Origin: Fusobacteriaceae bacterium UBA2433
GTDB taxonomy: Bacteria; Fusobacteriota; Fusobacteriia; Fusobacteriales; Fusobacteriaceae
Assembly: GCA_002342785.1 (NCBI GenBank)
Contig: DDQV01000104.1
Location: 1 to 61,246, forward strand
DNA length: 61,246 nucleotides
Reading direction: 5' to 3'
The position numbers and the translations under genes are program-made. Positions within the stretch are counted from its first letter, which is position 1, and every line of letters starts with the position of its first letter. Positions 1-7,959 of the stretch are shown here, in pieces. The notes under the pieces were generated by a model. It was not told the origin of the DNA and did not search any database. It was given only the letters and a program-made list of their open reading frames with translations.

Positions 1-2499
1 TATATTGACATAAGACCAATCATCGAATAATAATTTAGGATTGTTACCTAAAATATTTAATACACTATTTCTATAATTAAAAATAAGAGCTAATCTTTCA
101 TTAACTTCTTCTTTTTTGAAAAGCTCAGAAAGATATTTTTCAATGTTATCAGTGAAAAAATTTCTTGCGATTATATCAGAAATAAATTCCGTTGTTATAT
201 TCCAAAGTGAACCAGGAATATTATCTGTTTCATCAAAATTTGATGAATAAAAATTGTATTCATAAGAATTTTCATCGTATACAAAATATGTATTAGTGTT
301 ACTCTTATTAAGATTTATTATTATATTTTCTCTATGCGAATAGATTTTTGATAAAGATGTTCCTAAAAATCCTTCAACAAATGCAAGTAACGTTTCTGCT
401 ATTAATAATAAATCAGTGTTTTTAGAAAATTTAATTTCAAACTTACATCCTAAAAGATTAGAGTATAATGTTATCTTTTCTTCTGACATAAAATTAGTGT
501 CATATAATATTTGCTCTACGAATGGTTGATTAGATAGAATCTCAAAATATTTATTAAGCTCATCTTCATTAGAAATATCTTCATATGTATTTAAAACCTT
601 TTCAATGTAGCCTTGTTTATATAATATAGTATTTTGAGATAACCATAGTTCTTGTTTTTCTAATATTTCTGGTAAGTATTGTAATTTATCATCAGAAGTA
701 TTTTGTGTATGCATTAGCCTTGTTGAAAGTGTCCCATCACAGAGGCAACTAAATGGAATTTCTTCCTCGCTCTCATCGATATTCAAAATTCTATTAAAAA
801 TTAGAAATGTTTCATGCCAAGTTAAAATTTGGGGAATCCTTCCTATTAAAAGTTCATTAATTAGTATATTTTTTATAGTAAAATATGTTTCTTTTGAAAC
901 AGTACCTTTTTCGTTATATAGCTTAAAAGAAAAATGGCAAGCAAGTGTATAGCAATTATTGGAAGCCCATATTAAGCCAAGTTCTTTATATGCCATACCT
1001 AAGCCTAACAAATTAAAATACATATCATATTGAGTTTCTTCTTTAGCTAATTTTGCAATCGATTTTCCAAAATAAACAATACTTTCTTTATAATTTTTTG
1101 ATTCTAATTTTTTAATAGCTCTTCTCGAAAATATTTTTCCAGCCTCTAATTCTGAATTTCTTTTTGATGAGATTAAAGCTAATTTGTCTATCAAATTATC
1201 AAAAGCTTCATTGTCAGGAAATAGTTCGCTGAATATTTCAATCAGTTTACTAATCGTTTCAAATGGATAATCTAAATAATTACTGCATTGTTCTATAATT
1301 TTAGATAATTCATTAAAAATATTATTTATACCTTGTTTTTCTTGTACTAATTTAAAAATTAATACATTTGTTTTTGCAAATAAAGAAGATGCTGGTCTAC
1401 TATTATCATTGATTATAGTTTTTAATAGATTATTTATATCTTGTTTTTCTATTTCCATATCAACATTTAAATTCATTGAATCATATTTATTTAAATTTTG
1501 TAAATTATATAAACATGTAAATAGAGTGCAGTAATCTTCTATTTCAGGTATATTTGATGTTTTAGAAATAAGAGATTTATAATGTTTAAAATTTTCTATA
1601 AATAAAGGGTAATCATCATACCAATTTATATAAGTCCAAGCCTTTTGATAATATACTCTCATTAGTTGTCTTTCGATGTTTATTTTTTGACTAAATTTTA
1701 ACGCTCTATTAAATCGACCTTCTACTTCATCTCTTGGTCTTTCTAACATTCTTGATAATATAGCACTTTGGAGAGCATCTTCTGCTAACTGAAAATCATA
1801 TTCTGAATATCTATTTGGGTTACAAATATTCTTTTCAAGTTCTTCAAGCTGTTTTAATCGATTTGTATCGTTACTTCCTAATTTAATTTTTTCATTTTTA
1901 AATGCAGAAGATAGGTTTAAAGAGTCCACGACTAAATTAATCAAATTATTATTATATATTTTTTCTAAAATCCATTCTCCATCAAGAATAACTACATCAA
2001 TGTTAAATTCTTTAATAAATTCATCTTGGGCATCTTTTTTCTTTTTACTGGAAATTAATTGATTTGACATAAAATAAATACGTGAATATCCACGACCAGT
2101 TCCTACGATTTTTTTTATATCGCTTTTAGCTTTTCCTTTCCATGCTTCTTTAGCGCTAATTGCAAAAGCCCAATTTTCTTTTTCCTCCCAACCATTTTCA
2201 GGAGTGAACCATCGATCTGATATTTTATTTGATACGGGATATGTTTCTGAGTCTGTTTTACCGTCTCCTCCTCCAGTTGGACCAACTTGAGGTATCAAAT
2301 TTGGAGAAATCATTTTTTCAGCCAATCGTCTACATAAAGTTTCAAAGCTATCTTGCTTTTGATTTGTAGATATTTTACTCAATTCAAATGATAAATATTC
2401 TCTTGGTAATGTTATTTGGTTAATAGACTCTGAATCTGAAAAAAATTCAGGTCTAATTTGTTTGTAAAATTCTGATGGTGTTATTTTTTTATATGACAT
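1..2499 (-). CDS. Large putative nuclease/helical-repeat protein, 3' end outside the window
   Basis: An uninterrupted frame of 833 codons runs from ATG at 2499 to the left edge with no stop, so the C-terminus is missing. The start follows a GGGGG ribosome site about 8 bases upstream. Near the N-terminus a GGGDGKTD motif (residues 76-83) is followed by ISAK (114-117) and a Lys-rich helix, the spacing of a PD-(D/E)XK nuclease core with Asp79 or Asp83 and Lys117 as candidate metal and catalytic residues. The remaining 650 residues look all-helical, like TPR-type repeats, with no P-loop seen. I do not recognise a named family. Position at the edge of a defence island and the nuclease-like head suggest an anti-phage protein; that role is inference. 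The reading frame was checked codon by codon; the nuclease assignment is motif-based only. Confidence 0.8.
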   Translation of the reverse strand, partial: MSYKKITPSEFYKQIRPEFFSDSESINQITLPREYLSFELSKISTNQKQDSFETLCRRLAEKMISPNLIPQVGPTGGGDGKTDSETYPVSNKISDRWFTPENGWEEKENWAFAISAKEAWKGKAKSDIKKIVGTGRGYSRIYFMSNQLISSKKKKDAQDEFIKEFNIDVVILDGEWILEKIYNNNLINLVVDSLNLSSAFKNEKIKLGSNDTNRLKQLEELEKNICNPNRYSEYDFQLAEDALQSAILSRMLERPRDEVEGRFNRALKFSQKINIERQLMRVYYQKAWTYINWYDDYPLFIENFKHYKSLISKTSNIPEIEDYCTLFTCLYNLQNLNKYDSMNLNVDMEIEKQDINNLLKTIINDNSRPASSLFAKTNVLIFKLVQEKQGINNIFNELSKIIEQCSNYLDYPFETISKLIEIFSELFPDNEAFDNLIDKLALISSKRNSELEAGKIFSRRAIKKLESKNYKESIVYFGKSIAKLAKEETQYDMYFNLLGLGMAYKELGLIWASNNCYTLACHFSFKLYNEKGTVSKETYFTIKNILINELLIGRIPQILTWHETFLIFNRILNIDESEEEIPFSCLCDGTLSTRLMHTQNTSDDKLQYLPEILEKQELWLSQNTILYKQGYIEKVLNTYEDISNEDELNKYFEILSNQPFVEQILYDTNFMSEEKITLYSNLLGCKFEIKFSKNTDLLLIAETLLAFVEGFLGTSLSKIYSHRENIIINLNKSNTNTYFVYDENSYEYNFYSSNFDETDNIPGSLWNITTEFISDIIARNFFTDNIEKYLSELFKKEEVNERLALIFNYRNSVLNILGNNPKLLFDDWSYVNI

Positions 2500-2642
2500 A
2501 ATCTTTATTCCCCCTAAAATTTTTCTATATTTCTAACACTTATAGGTTACAGTTAGATGTTACAATGTTTTTTTATAAAACTCAATTAATTTACTCCTAT
2601 AGAATAAATTGTTGCTATATTTATAAATAAAAAAGGAAAGGT

Positions 2643-2840
2643 TTAATCCTCTCCTAAAAACAATTCCTTTATCGAACCAGCTCTCCTAAAAATTTTAAAC
2701 TGAAAAAGTTTCGTTTTATGATGAATCGGATCTATTTTAAATTCCAATCCTTTTCCTTTGATTTTAAGTCCTCTAAACCCAATGATATTTTCTAGAGAAG
2801 AAAAAAAGTGATAGAAATCTCTACCACTTTGAATATTCAA
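2643..2840 (-). CDS. Small hypothetical protein, 65 aa
   Basis: A short basic ORF that begins 13 bases after the stop of the decayed cold-shock gene on the same strand and ends close to the start region of the large edge gene. No clear ribosome site precedes the ATG (upstream is AT-only), there is no signal peptide or known motif, and composition (FKIDPIHHK, KIKGKG) is not distinctive. It could be a fusion product of the deletion that destroyed the cold-shock gene, or spurious. Function unknown. Confidence 0.3.
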   Translation of the reverse strand: MNIQSGRDFYHFFSSLENIIGFRGLKIKGKGLEFKIDPIHHKTKLFQFKIFRRAGSIKELFLGED

Positions 2841-2852
2841 AATTATATATAA

Positions 2853-2921
2853 TTATACAGTTTCGATGTTTGAAGCTTGAGGACCTTTATCACCTTGAGT
2901 GATTTCGAAAGTTACTTCCGT
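2853..2921 (-). pseudogene. 3' remnant of a cold-shock protein gene
   Basis: Reading leftward, about 22 codons encode EVTFEITQGDKGPQASNIET-V and a TAA stop, which is the last beta-strand of a CspA-type cold-shock protein (the family ends in a VTFEV...G..A.NV pattern). Nothing upstream (2922 onward) encodes the RNP motifs of the first 45 residues, so this is only the tail of a gene whose 5' part was lost. It is a scar of rearrangement at the island edge. Confidence 0.75.
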
Positions 2922-3437
2922 TATAACAACGTAAACGATATAGGAATTAAGGTTTTATATTTTTGTAAGATGTTTTTAAGTATAACCACAAGGGAAAAAA
3001 AAATAAAAGGGCTTAGAAGGGAAATAAGAGCATCAAAAAATTATGGTTCATAGGGTCGTAATATTTTCACCCTAAACATAGGGTTTGAATTTAAAAAAAG
3101 TGAAAAAATAGAGTTAACTGTGTTCATTTTGGTTAATCGTCTTTTTGATTAGTTTATATAGTCAAAAAATAAAGACCTCCTAGCTGTAATAGTCACACAG
3201 TTAAGAGGTTTTTATTTTTATATTTTATTTTAAGGAAAGAAAGAAATGAAAAAATTACTATTTTCATTTGCTTATAACTATCAGACGTCATGCAGGCAGA
3301 AAAAGTTTAAATTTTTATTTGACGCTTTAAGATATAAGAAAACGCCAGAAATTAATATTCATATTTTATATTGTTTATCTTAGTAAAAATGGAGTATTCT
3401 TGTATAGAAAGAACAATAAAAATTATGGGGGAGAAAT
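2922..3437. other. Gene-poor 516-bp interval
   Basis: Between the cold-shock remnant and the Mrr-like gene I see only one strong hairpin (listed separately), a short CCCTA-AACA-TAGGG hairpin near 3072-3085 and one weak 45-codon ORF (ATG 3246, TAG 3383) after an AAGGAAAG purine stretch. The ORF has no recognisable motif. The promoter for the Mrr-like gene should lie in the last 60 bases, but no clear -35/-10 pair stands out. Confidence 0.5.
3175..3215 (+). terminator. Rho-independent terminator-like hairpin
   Basis: A 13-base arm (ACCTCCTAGCTGT) pairs with ACAGTTAAGAGGT with one mismatch and one G-U, a 9-base loop, then TTTTATTTTTA. No intact gene reads into it from the left, so it may be the leftover terminator of a lost gene, or act on the opposite strand where a T-rich tail also follows. 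Confidence 0.6.
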
Positions 3438-4448
3438 ATGAGTTATCACATGCTTAGAATGTTAAATCATGAAAAAGAGGTTTCAAGGAAATTATTTGAG
3501 AAAGGTTATATTATTATTGGTTATAGAGATTTTGATAGAGTTGAAAATTGGGATTTTATCAATAAATACAAACAGACTGAGGATAAAAAAAAGTTAGTTG
3601 AGGAAATGGTTAAAAAATGCAAATGGGGATCAAAGCCTATGCAAATAGTTGCACATAGAAAAATCAATAAATTCTTTGAATTTAAAATTGGAGATACAGT
3701 TCTTGTTCCAGATACAGGATCATTTCATATTGTTGAAATAGTTGATTCAATTCAATCATTTCATTCTTTAAAAGAAGAAATTTTAACTCCTGAAGATTAT
3801 AATCAAGATATTGGATTTGTATATAAAATAAAAAAGATAAAAAATAATAAATTAGAAAGTGCTGTAAATAGAGAAAAATATGCAGAAGCGCCATTAATTG
3901 CAAGGTTAAAAAATCTAAGTGGATTATTAAATATAGATGATTTAAGTTCTTACATAGAGAAGAGTAGAGAATCATTTCTTATAGATAAATCACTAAAAAT
4001 TGACGAAATTTTGAAAGAAAATTTAAGAGATGAGTTAATAGAGTATCTAGTAAAAAGTCTTTCTCCAACTAAATTTGAAAGATTATTATTGAAAATCATG
4101 GAAAAATTAAGAGCCACATGTGATATTCCAAGTAAAAATAACAAAAGTAATGCTATCGAAGAACATGCTGATGTAGATGTGGTTTGTATCTTTGAAAAAT
4201 TAAAACATATAATATATATACAAGCTAAATTTCATACTGGAAAGAGTAACGATTGGGCTATAGATCAATTAGATGCTTATGATGGAGAAAAAGACTTAGA
4301 TTCTGACTACACAACTTCTTACTGGGCAGTTACAACAGGAGTCTTCAGTGAAGAAGCCATAGAATCCGCAAAAGCAAAAAATATTAGATTAATCGATAAA
4401 TATGAATTAGCTTCTCTAATACTAGATATTGGAGTAGAAGGGTTATAA
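3438..4448 (+). CDS. Mrr-like restriction endonuclease, 336 aa
   Basis: The C-terminal third carries the Mrr-type PD-(D/E)XK core: Asp247 in ADVDVV, then Gln262-Ala-Lys264 (QAK, the Mrr variant of ExK), preceded by a helical stretch TKFERLLLKIMEKL typical of the family. The N-terminal 130 residues look like a separate small beta domain (GDTVLVPDTGSFHIVEI), possibly a modified-base or DNA-recognition module of EVE/SH3 type. Mrr nucleases cut modified or foreign DNA and need no companion methylase; none is adjacent here. The ATG follows GGGGGAGAAAT. The next ORF starts 15 bases downstream behind AAGGAGG, so the two are probably co-transcribed. Nuclease family is confident; specificity is unknown. 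Confidence 0.85.
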   Translation: MSYHMLRMLNHEKEVSRKLFEKGYIIIGYRDFDRVENWDFINKYKQTEDKKKLVEEMVKKCKWGSKPMQIVAHRKINKFFEFKIGDTVLVPDTGSFHIVEIVDSIQSFHSLKEEILTPEDYNQDIGFVYKIKKIKNNKLESAVNREKYAEAPLIARLKNLSGLLNIDDLSSYIEKSRESFLIDKSLKIDEILKENLRDELIEYLVKSLSPTKFERLLLKIMEKLRATCDIPSKNNKSNAIEEHADVDVVCIFEKLKHIIYIQAKFHTGKSNDWAIDQLDAYDGEKDLDSDYTTSYWAVTTGVFSEEAIESAKAKNIRLIDKYELASLILDIGVEGL

Positions 4449-4463
4449 AAGGAGGAATTAAGA

Positions 4464-4877
4464 ATGGAAAAGAATTTAAATTATTCAGACTATATATATA
4501 TTGGGTTAGAATTACGAACTATAAAAAGAGGTTGCCCTTTTAAAGTTACAAATATTCATGATAAAATAAGAATTGAAAATTCACAAAACAATGAATACAT
4601 AATCAATCAAAAAAAATTAGAGAATTATATTTTAAATAAAGATTTTAATGATTGCAAAGGTCATAATTCTTATGAACCAAGTATCGCTAAATATATAGTT
4701 GAACAATTAGAAGAAAAAAAATCTATAGATGATTTTTTAGAAAAATATGCTTATTCAGAGGTTGATATAGATAATGAAATTTCTCAATTATGTAAATTAA
4801 AAAATTATATCGAGCAGTTAATTAAAACTTCTAAAAGAGATCAAAAAGATAGAGATCTATATAATCCAAAGATATAA
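4464..4877 (+). CDS. Hypothetical protein, N-terminal part of a probably frameshifted repeat protein
   Basis: A 137-codon ORF with a good AAGGAGG site, directly behind the Mrr-like nuclease. The sequence is charged and mostly helical toward the end (SQLCKLKNYIEQLIKTSKRD). Its last residues, DLYNPK, match the start of the 18-residue repeat (YNPKGFD) that continues in another frame from about 4871. Restoring one A in CCAAAG (4866-4871) would join both into a single protein of about 279 residues. The N-terminal domain is not one I recognise. Confidence 0.6.
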   Translation: MEKNLNYSDYIYIGLELRTIKRGCPFKVTNIHDKIRIENSQNNEYIINQKKLENYILNKDFNDCKGHNSYEPSIAKYIVEQLEEKKSIDDFLEKYAYSEVDIDNEISQLCKLKNYIEQLIKTSKRDQKDRDLYNPKI

Positions 4878-5302
4878 AAACTAAATATAATAAAAACGGA
4901 TTTGATATAAATTGGATTCATAAAGATACAGGAACTGGGTACGATAGATATGGCTTTGATCTTTTGCGTAATCATAAGGACACAGAAACTAAGTATAATA
5001 AATATGGGTTTCACTATATCGGTTACCATAAAGGTACTGGAACTAAATATAACTCAAGAGGATTTAATATGCTCGGTTATTATAAAGAAACAGGCAAAAA
5101 ATACAATCCAAAGGGTTTTGATATAAATGAAAAACACAAATCAACAAATACTCGATACAACAATAATGGATTTGATATAAACGGGCAGCATGAAATAACA
5201 AATAATTATACAGACCCAGACGGATATGATAAAAACGGATTGAGAAGTTCATTTGACAGTTATGTGATATTATGTCAAGTTATTGGACAATATTTTTTAT
5301 AG
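4865..5302 (+). pseudogene. Out-of-frame C-terminal repeat region of the preceding gene
   Basis: This frame is open from 4865 to the TAG at 5302 but has no start with a ribosome site; the only candidate in frame is a TTG at 4964 inside repeat unit two. It encodes about seven copies of an 18-residue unit and then a 16-residue tail. The simplest reading is that it is the 3' half of the gene starting at 4464, separated by a one-base loss in a short A run. A true frameshift in the organism, a programmed -1 shift or a read error all remain possible. Confidence 0.55.
4877..5254 (+). repeat. 54-bp (18-aa) tandem repeats, about seven units
   Basis: Units read TKYNKYGFHYIGYHKGTG, TKYNSRGFNMLGYYKETG and similar, consensus T-K-Y-N-x-x-G-F-D-I-x-G-x-H-K-x-T-G, with conserved Tyr, Asn, Gly-Phe and His positions. 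The DNA copies have diverged, which argues that the protein repeat was maintained by selection. The pattern of short aromatic-Gly units is like beta-hairpin repeats found in ligand- or wall-binding proteins, but I cannot assign a family. Confidence 0.75.
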
Positions 5303-5354
5303 TCAATAGGAAATTTTTAATTTATTTTTGTTTTGCGATAATTCCTAAATTAAA

Positions 5355-5383
5355 TTGACATTATATACAGTGTTGTTTATAAT
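5355..5383 (+). promoter_or_regulatory. Consensus sigma-70 promoter of the DUF1413 gene
   Basis: TTGACA at 5355-5360 and TATAAT at 5378-5383 separated by exactly 17 bases; both hexamers match the consensus fully. The start codon lies 37 bases after the -10. A perfect promoter on a small accessory gene implies strong transcription unless repressed. Confidence 0.85.
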
Positions 5384-5419
5384 GGTTCTATATAAGAAAA
5401 TAAAATTTTGGAGGTATTA

Positions 5420-5653
5420 ATGAAATTAAAAGATCTTTTAGAAGAAGCTATAAAACAAACTAAAAATTTGAACTCTGGTGAATTATTTATGGTAAAAGAA
5501 TTATTTAGAGGAGTAGAATGGAATAGAATTGATAGAGGTTTAAGGATGAATTTAGGAAGAGCATTTTTATTTGAAATAGAAAAAGATTTAACTCTTAATA
5601 TTGAAAAACTAAAGAAAAATTCTGCGAATCAACAAATCTATATAAAAAAATAA
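5420..5653 (+). CDS. DUF1413 domain protein, 77 aa (copy 1)
   Basis: The sequence contains the DUF1413 signature: a helix, then LFRGVEWNRI, then RGLRMNLGRAFLFEI. The family is small, soluble and of unknown biochemical role, common in mobile and defence contexts. I choose ATG 5420 because GGAGG (5410-5414) sits five bases before it; the upstream in-frame TTG at 5408 overlaps that site. The gene is preceded by a perfect sigma-70 promoter and followed 19 bases later by the ORF6N gene. A second, divergent copy lies at 9.7-9.9 kb on the other strand. Confidence 0.8.
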   Translation: MKLKDLLEEAIKQTKNLNSGELFMVKELFRGVEWNRIDRGLRMNLGRAFLFEIEKDLTLNIEKLKKNSANQQIYIKK

Positions 5654-5672
5654 TTAAGTCAGGTATTATACG

Positions 5673-6215
5673 ATGGATAAAGATATAGTAATTTTAGAAA
5701 ATGAAGAAATAAAAAATAATATATATACTATTCGCGACTTACAAGTTATGCTAGACAAAGATTTAGCTGTATTATATGGAGTTGAAACAAAAGTTTTCAA
5801 TCAGGCTGTCAAAAGAAATATTGATAGATTCCCTAGCAATTTTAGATTTCAGTTGACTGAAGATGAACATGAGGACTTGAGGTCACAGTTTGTGACCTCA
5901 AGTCCTCAACATGGAGGTAGAAGATACCTGCCTTATGTTTTTACCGAACAAGGTGTTTCAATGCTTAGTTCAGTTTTAAAGAGTAAAACAGCTATCGAAG
6001 TAAATATCAAAATAATCAATAGTTTTGTTAATATGAGAAAATTTATATCACAAAATTCTGATATTTTTAAAAGGCTAGATCTTATGGAAAAAAGACAAAT
6101 TTCATTTGAAATAAAAACAGAGGATAAATTTGATAACATTTTAAATGCTTTAGAAGATAAGACCCTTAAACCAAAACAAGGAATTTTCTTTGAAGGGCAG
6201 ATTTTTGATGCCTAG
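5673..6215 (+). CDS. ORF6N-domain DNA-binding protein, truncated C-terminus
   Basis: Residues 15-110 form an ORF6N domain (IRDLQVMLDKDLAVLYGVETK, then GGRRYLPYVFTEQGVSML), a DNA-binding fold found in phage antirepressor-like proteins. A helical linker (FKRLDLMEKR) leads to GIFFEGQIFDA, and the frame stops right there, whereas relatives continue after FDAY for a further 80-100 residues. The end coincides with the end of a convergent gene, so a deletion probably removed both 3' ends. No good ribosome site precedes the ATG, and it may be translated from the DUF1413 transcript. Confidence 0.75.
   Translation: MDKDIVILENEEIKNNIYTIRDLQVMLDKDLAVLYGVETKVFNQAVKRNIDRFPSNFRFQLTEDEHEDLRSQFVTSSPQHGGRRYLPYVFTEQGVSMLSSVLKSKTAIEVNIKIINSFVNMRKFISQNSDIFKRLDLMEKRQISFEIKTEDKFDNILNALEDKTLKPKQGIFFEGQIFDA
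5871..5907. repeat. Perfect 17-bp inverted repeat inside the ORF6N gene
   Basis: GAGGACTTGAGGTCACA, a GTT loop, then TGTGACCTCAAGTCCTC: 17 paired bases without mismatch. It codes for EDLRSQFVTSSPQ at the conserved core of the ORF6N domain. It would form a very stable hairpin in mRNA or a cruciform in DNA. Confidence 0.95.
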
Positions 6216-6434
6216 TGAAGAAATAGTCACACCACTATTATTTTTTAAAACATCAATATCAAATACTAAAACTAAGTTAGTACTTGGTTTGATAGATCTA
6301 GCTATTGAAGCTATATTTTTACTCAAAACATTAAGAACTTTAACCTTCCCACTAATTATTAAACCGGCTTCTTTTAAAGCATTTATAATCTTTTGCTCTG
6401 TTTCTCCTTCTAAAATATACATGTAATTATTCAT
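6150..6434 (-). CDS. TOPRIM-type effector of an ATPase-TOPRIM defence pair, truncated
   Basis: The 94-codon ORF has the start of a TOPRIM fold: a glutamate motif after the first strand (ILEGETE, Glu9/Glu11/Glu13), and an acidic DxD at Asp59/Asp61 in LVFDID. Such domains act as metal-dependent nucleases beside OLD-like or RloA/AriA-like ATPases. Its ATG overlaps the end of the upstream ATPase by 8 bases, so translation is coupled. It ends just after the DxD, well short of a complete effector, and its 3' end overlaps the truncated ORF6N gene on the other strand. The pair is probably inactive if the missing part carries needed residues. Confidence 0.65.
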   Translation of the reverse strand: MNNYMYILEGETEQKIINALKEAGLIISGKVKVLNVLSKNIASIARSIKPSTNLVLVFDIDVLKNNSGVTISSLGIKNLPFKENSLFWFKGLIF

Positions 6435-7524
6435 CAGTCATCAACTCACTAGCATATTCTTCAAGTAAAAAAGTATTGGGAATTGTCCCAAACACATCAT
6501 TTTCTACAGCATTTTTTAAAGATTGATTATTACGTTTTATTATAGATTCTGGTTTTACTGGTGTAATTTTTTCTGATTTTTTTAAAAAAAGAAATGAATG
6601 AATAGGTAAATTCATATCTAATAATTCCATATTGTGAGTTGTAAAAAATAATTGACTCTCTTTTCCTAACATCTCTATCATTAAATTAAAAATAGCAATT
6701 TCTACATCACTTTGGATATAAGAAAAATTTTCATCTATATAATGAATTCCTTCTCTTAAAGCATTTATTGCTGATAGTGACCTAGCTATTGAAATTCCTT
6801 CTAAAGTTCCACTAGATAATCTATTTTTATTAACAATTTCTCCATCTTGAATAATAATTTTTTCATCTGAATTTTTAAAAGATATTAAAAATGTATTTTT
6901 TGCTTCATTACTTTCCTTTATACTCTCTATAGACGGATCTAAAGTTCTTAAAACAATATCTAATAGTTTATTTGAAATCAAATGTCCTCGAACTAAAGTA
7001 TCAGGGAAAGTAAAGCCCCAATGAAGGTCTTTAATATTTATCTTTTTCAACCCTTCTAAAATATTTAGATCATTATTTATGTTGAATTCTTCATAAACAA
7101 TTTCTAATTTTTCTTTACATTTTTCATAATTATCAGTTTTGTTTATTTTACATTTTTTTATAATTAAAGTTTTTAATGCTTTATCAAAAAAAATACATTC
7201 TATATTCCATAAATATTTACCTTCAGAAACTAGATCTATTTTAAAAAAAGCTTCTTTTTGATTATTAGCAATTAAGGGAATAACAGAATTTATTACCTTT
7301 GTATCTACAAAATTAAAAATACCTTTCATAACTCTTCCTAAAGAAGTTTTTCCTGAAGCATTAGCTCCCATTATTATATTAACTCTTTTAAATCTAAAAT
7401 TTGGTTTCTCTTCAAGATATTCAAAAGGAATACTAGTATTTACAATTTTTTTAGGATAAGAAAAATTAATTTTAAAATCTTCAAAACCTAAAATATTATC
7501 TAACTCAAGATTCATTATTATCAT
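6427..7524 (-). CDS. AAA/ABC-type ATPase of OLD/RloA-like class, 365 aa
   Basis: A Walker A motif GANASGKTS (residues 53-61) follows a long N-terminal beta segment, and an ABC-like signature LSSGTLEG, a Walker B IHYIDENF and an H-loop FFTTHN follow in the C-terminal half. This is the layout of AAA_15/AAA_21 ATPases that control a TOPRIM or other effector in anti-phage systems such as OLD, PARIS and RloAB. The ATG is behind GGAGGTG. The TOPRIM gene overlaps its end. The P-loop, Walker B and signature residues are all present, so the ATPase itself looks intact. Assignment to a specific system is not possible by eye. Confidence 0.8.
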   Translation of the reverse strand: MIIMNLELDNILGFEDFKINFSYPKKIVNTSIPFEYLEEKPNFRFKRVNIIMGANASGKTSLGRVMKGIFNFVDTKVINSVIPLIANNQKEAFFKIDLVSEGKYLWNIECIFFDKALKTLIIKKCKINKTDNYEKCKEKLEIVYEEFNINNDLNILEGLKKINIKDLHWGFTFPDTLVRGHLISNKLLDIVLRTLDPSIESIKESNEAKNTFLISFKNSDEKIIIQDGEIVNKNRLSSGTLEGISIARSLSAINALREGIHYIDENFSYIQSDVEIAIFNLMIEMLGKESQLFFTTHNMELLDMNLPIHSFLFLKKSEKITPVKPESIIKRNNQSLKNAVENDVFGTIPNTFLLEEYASELMTDE

Positions 7525-7959
7525 AAGTTACACCTCCATATCATATATATATATATTGTATACGATTAGTTCAAGAAAAGCAAACTAATAATAAATATTT
7601 AATATGTTTTTTTATGGGTTTGATGATTATCTGTAAACTTATTTTTTAGCAGGAATATATATAAAAAATAGCTCCCTTCTTGAAATACGACTCGGAAGGA
7701 GCCCTAAGGCAAGTAGGAGGCTATAGGGTTCGTTCCATTTTTCGGTTCATTCGTTCCAAATATTTAGAGGATCTTTAATTTCTTTATTATTAATTTATCT
7801 AGTTCGGATGAAACTTAGAGGATAAATTAACTATAATCATTCAAGGTTAAACTCTACTTTTTCTTTCATATGTAACATGTGTTACAGAAAATATATTGAA
7901 ATTTTGGTAGAATATATTTAACTTAAAAAGCCAAAAATAAAATAAAAGAGGTGATCTGT
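7525..7959. other. 435-bp intergenic region with a compact double hairpin
   Basis: Apart from the hairpins at 7671-7728 (separate entry) the interval holds AT-rich sequence with a TATATATA tract near 7545 that should include the leftward ATPase promoter. A repeat-like GTTCGTTCC / TTCATTCGTTCC is seen at 7728-7757. No ORF is supported. Confidence 0.4.
7671..7728 (+). ncRNA. Candidate structured RNA or element end (two adjacent hairpins)
   Basis: GCTCC-C-TTC (7671-7679) pairs with GAAGGAGC (7695-7702) around a 15-base loop, and CCCTA (about 7702-7706) pairs with TAGGG (7724-7728). The G+C content is well above the surroundings. It could be a small RNA, a leader of the downstream cupin gene (232 bases away) or the end of a transposon; I recognise no riboswitch class. 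The strand is a guess. Confidence 0.3.

Noticed and set aside
4964..5302. 112-codon ORF starting at TTG as an independent gene
   Set aside because: The TTG lies inside the second repeat unit and has no ribosome site; the repeat frame is already open upstream, so it is better read as the tail of the gene starting at 4464.
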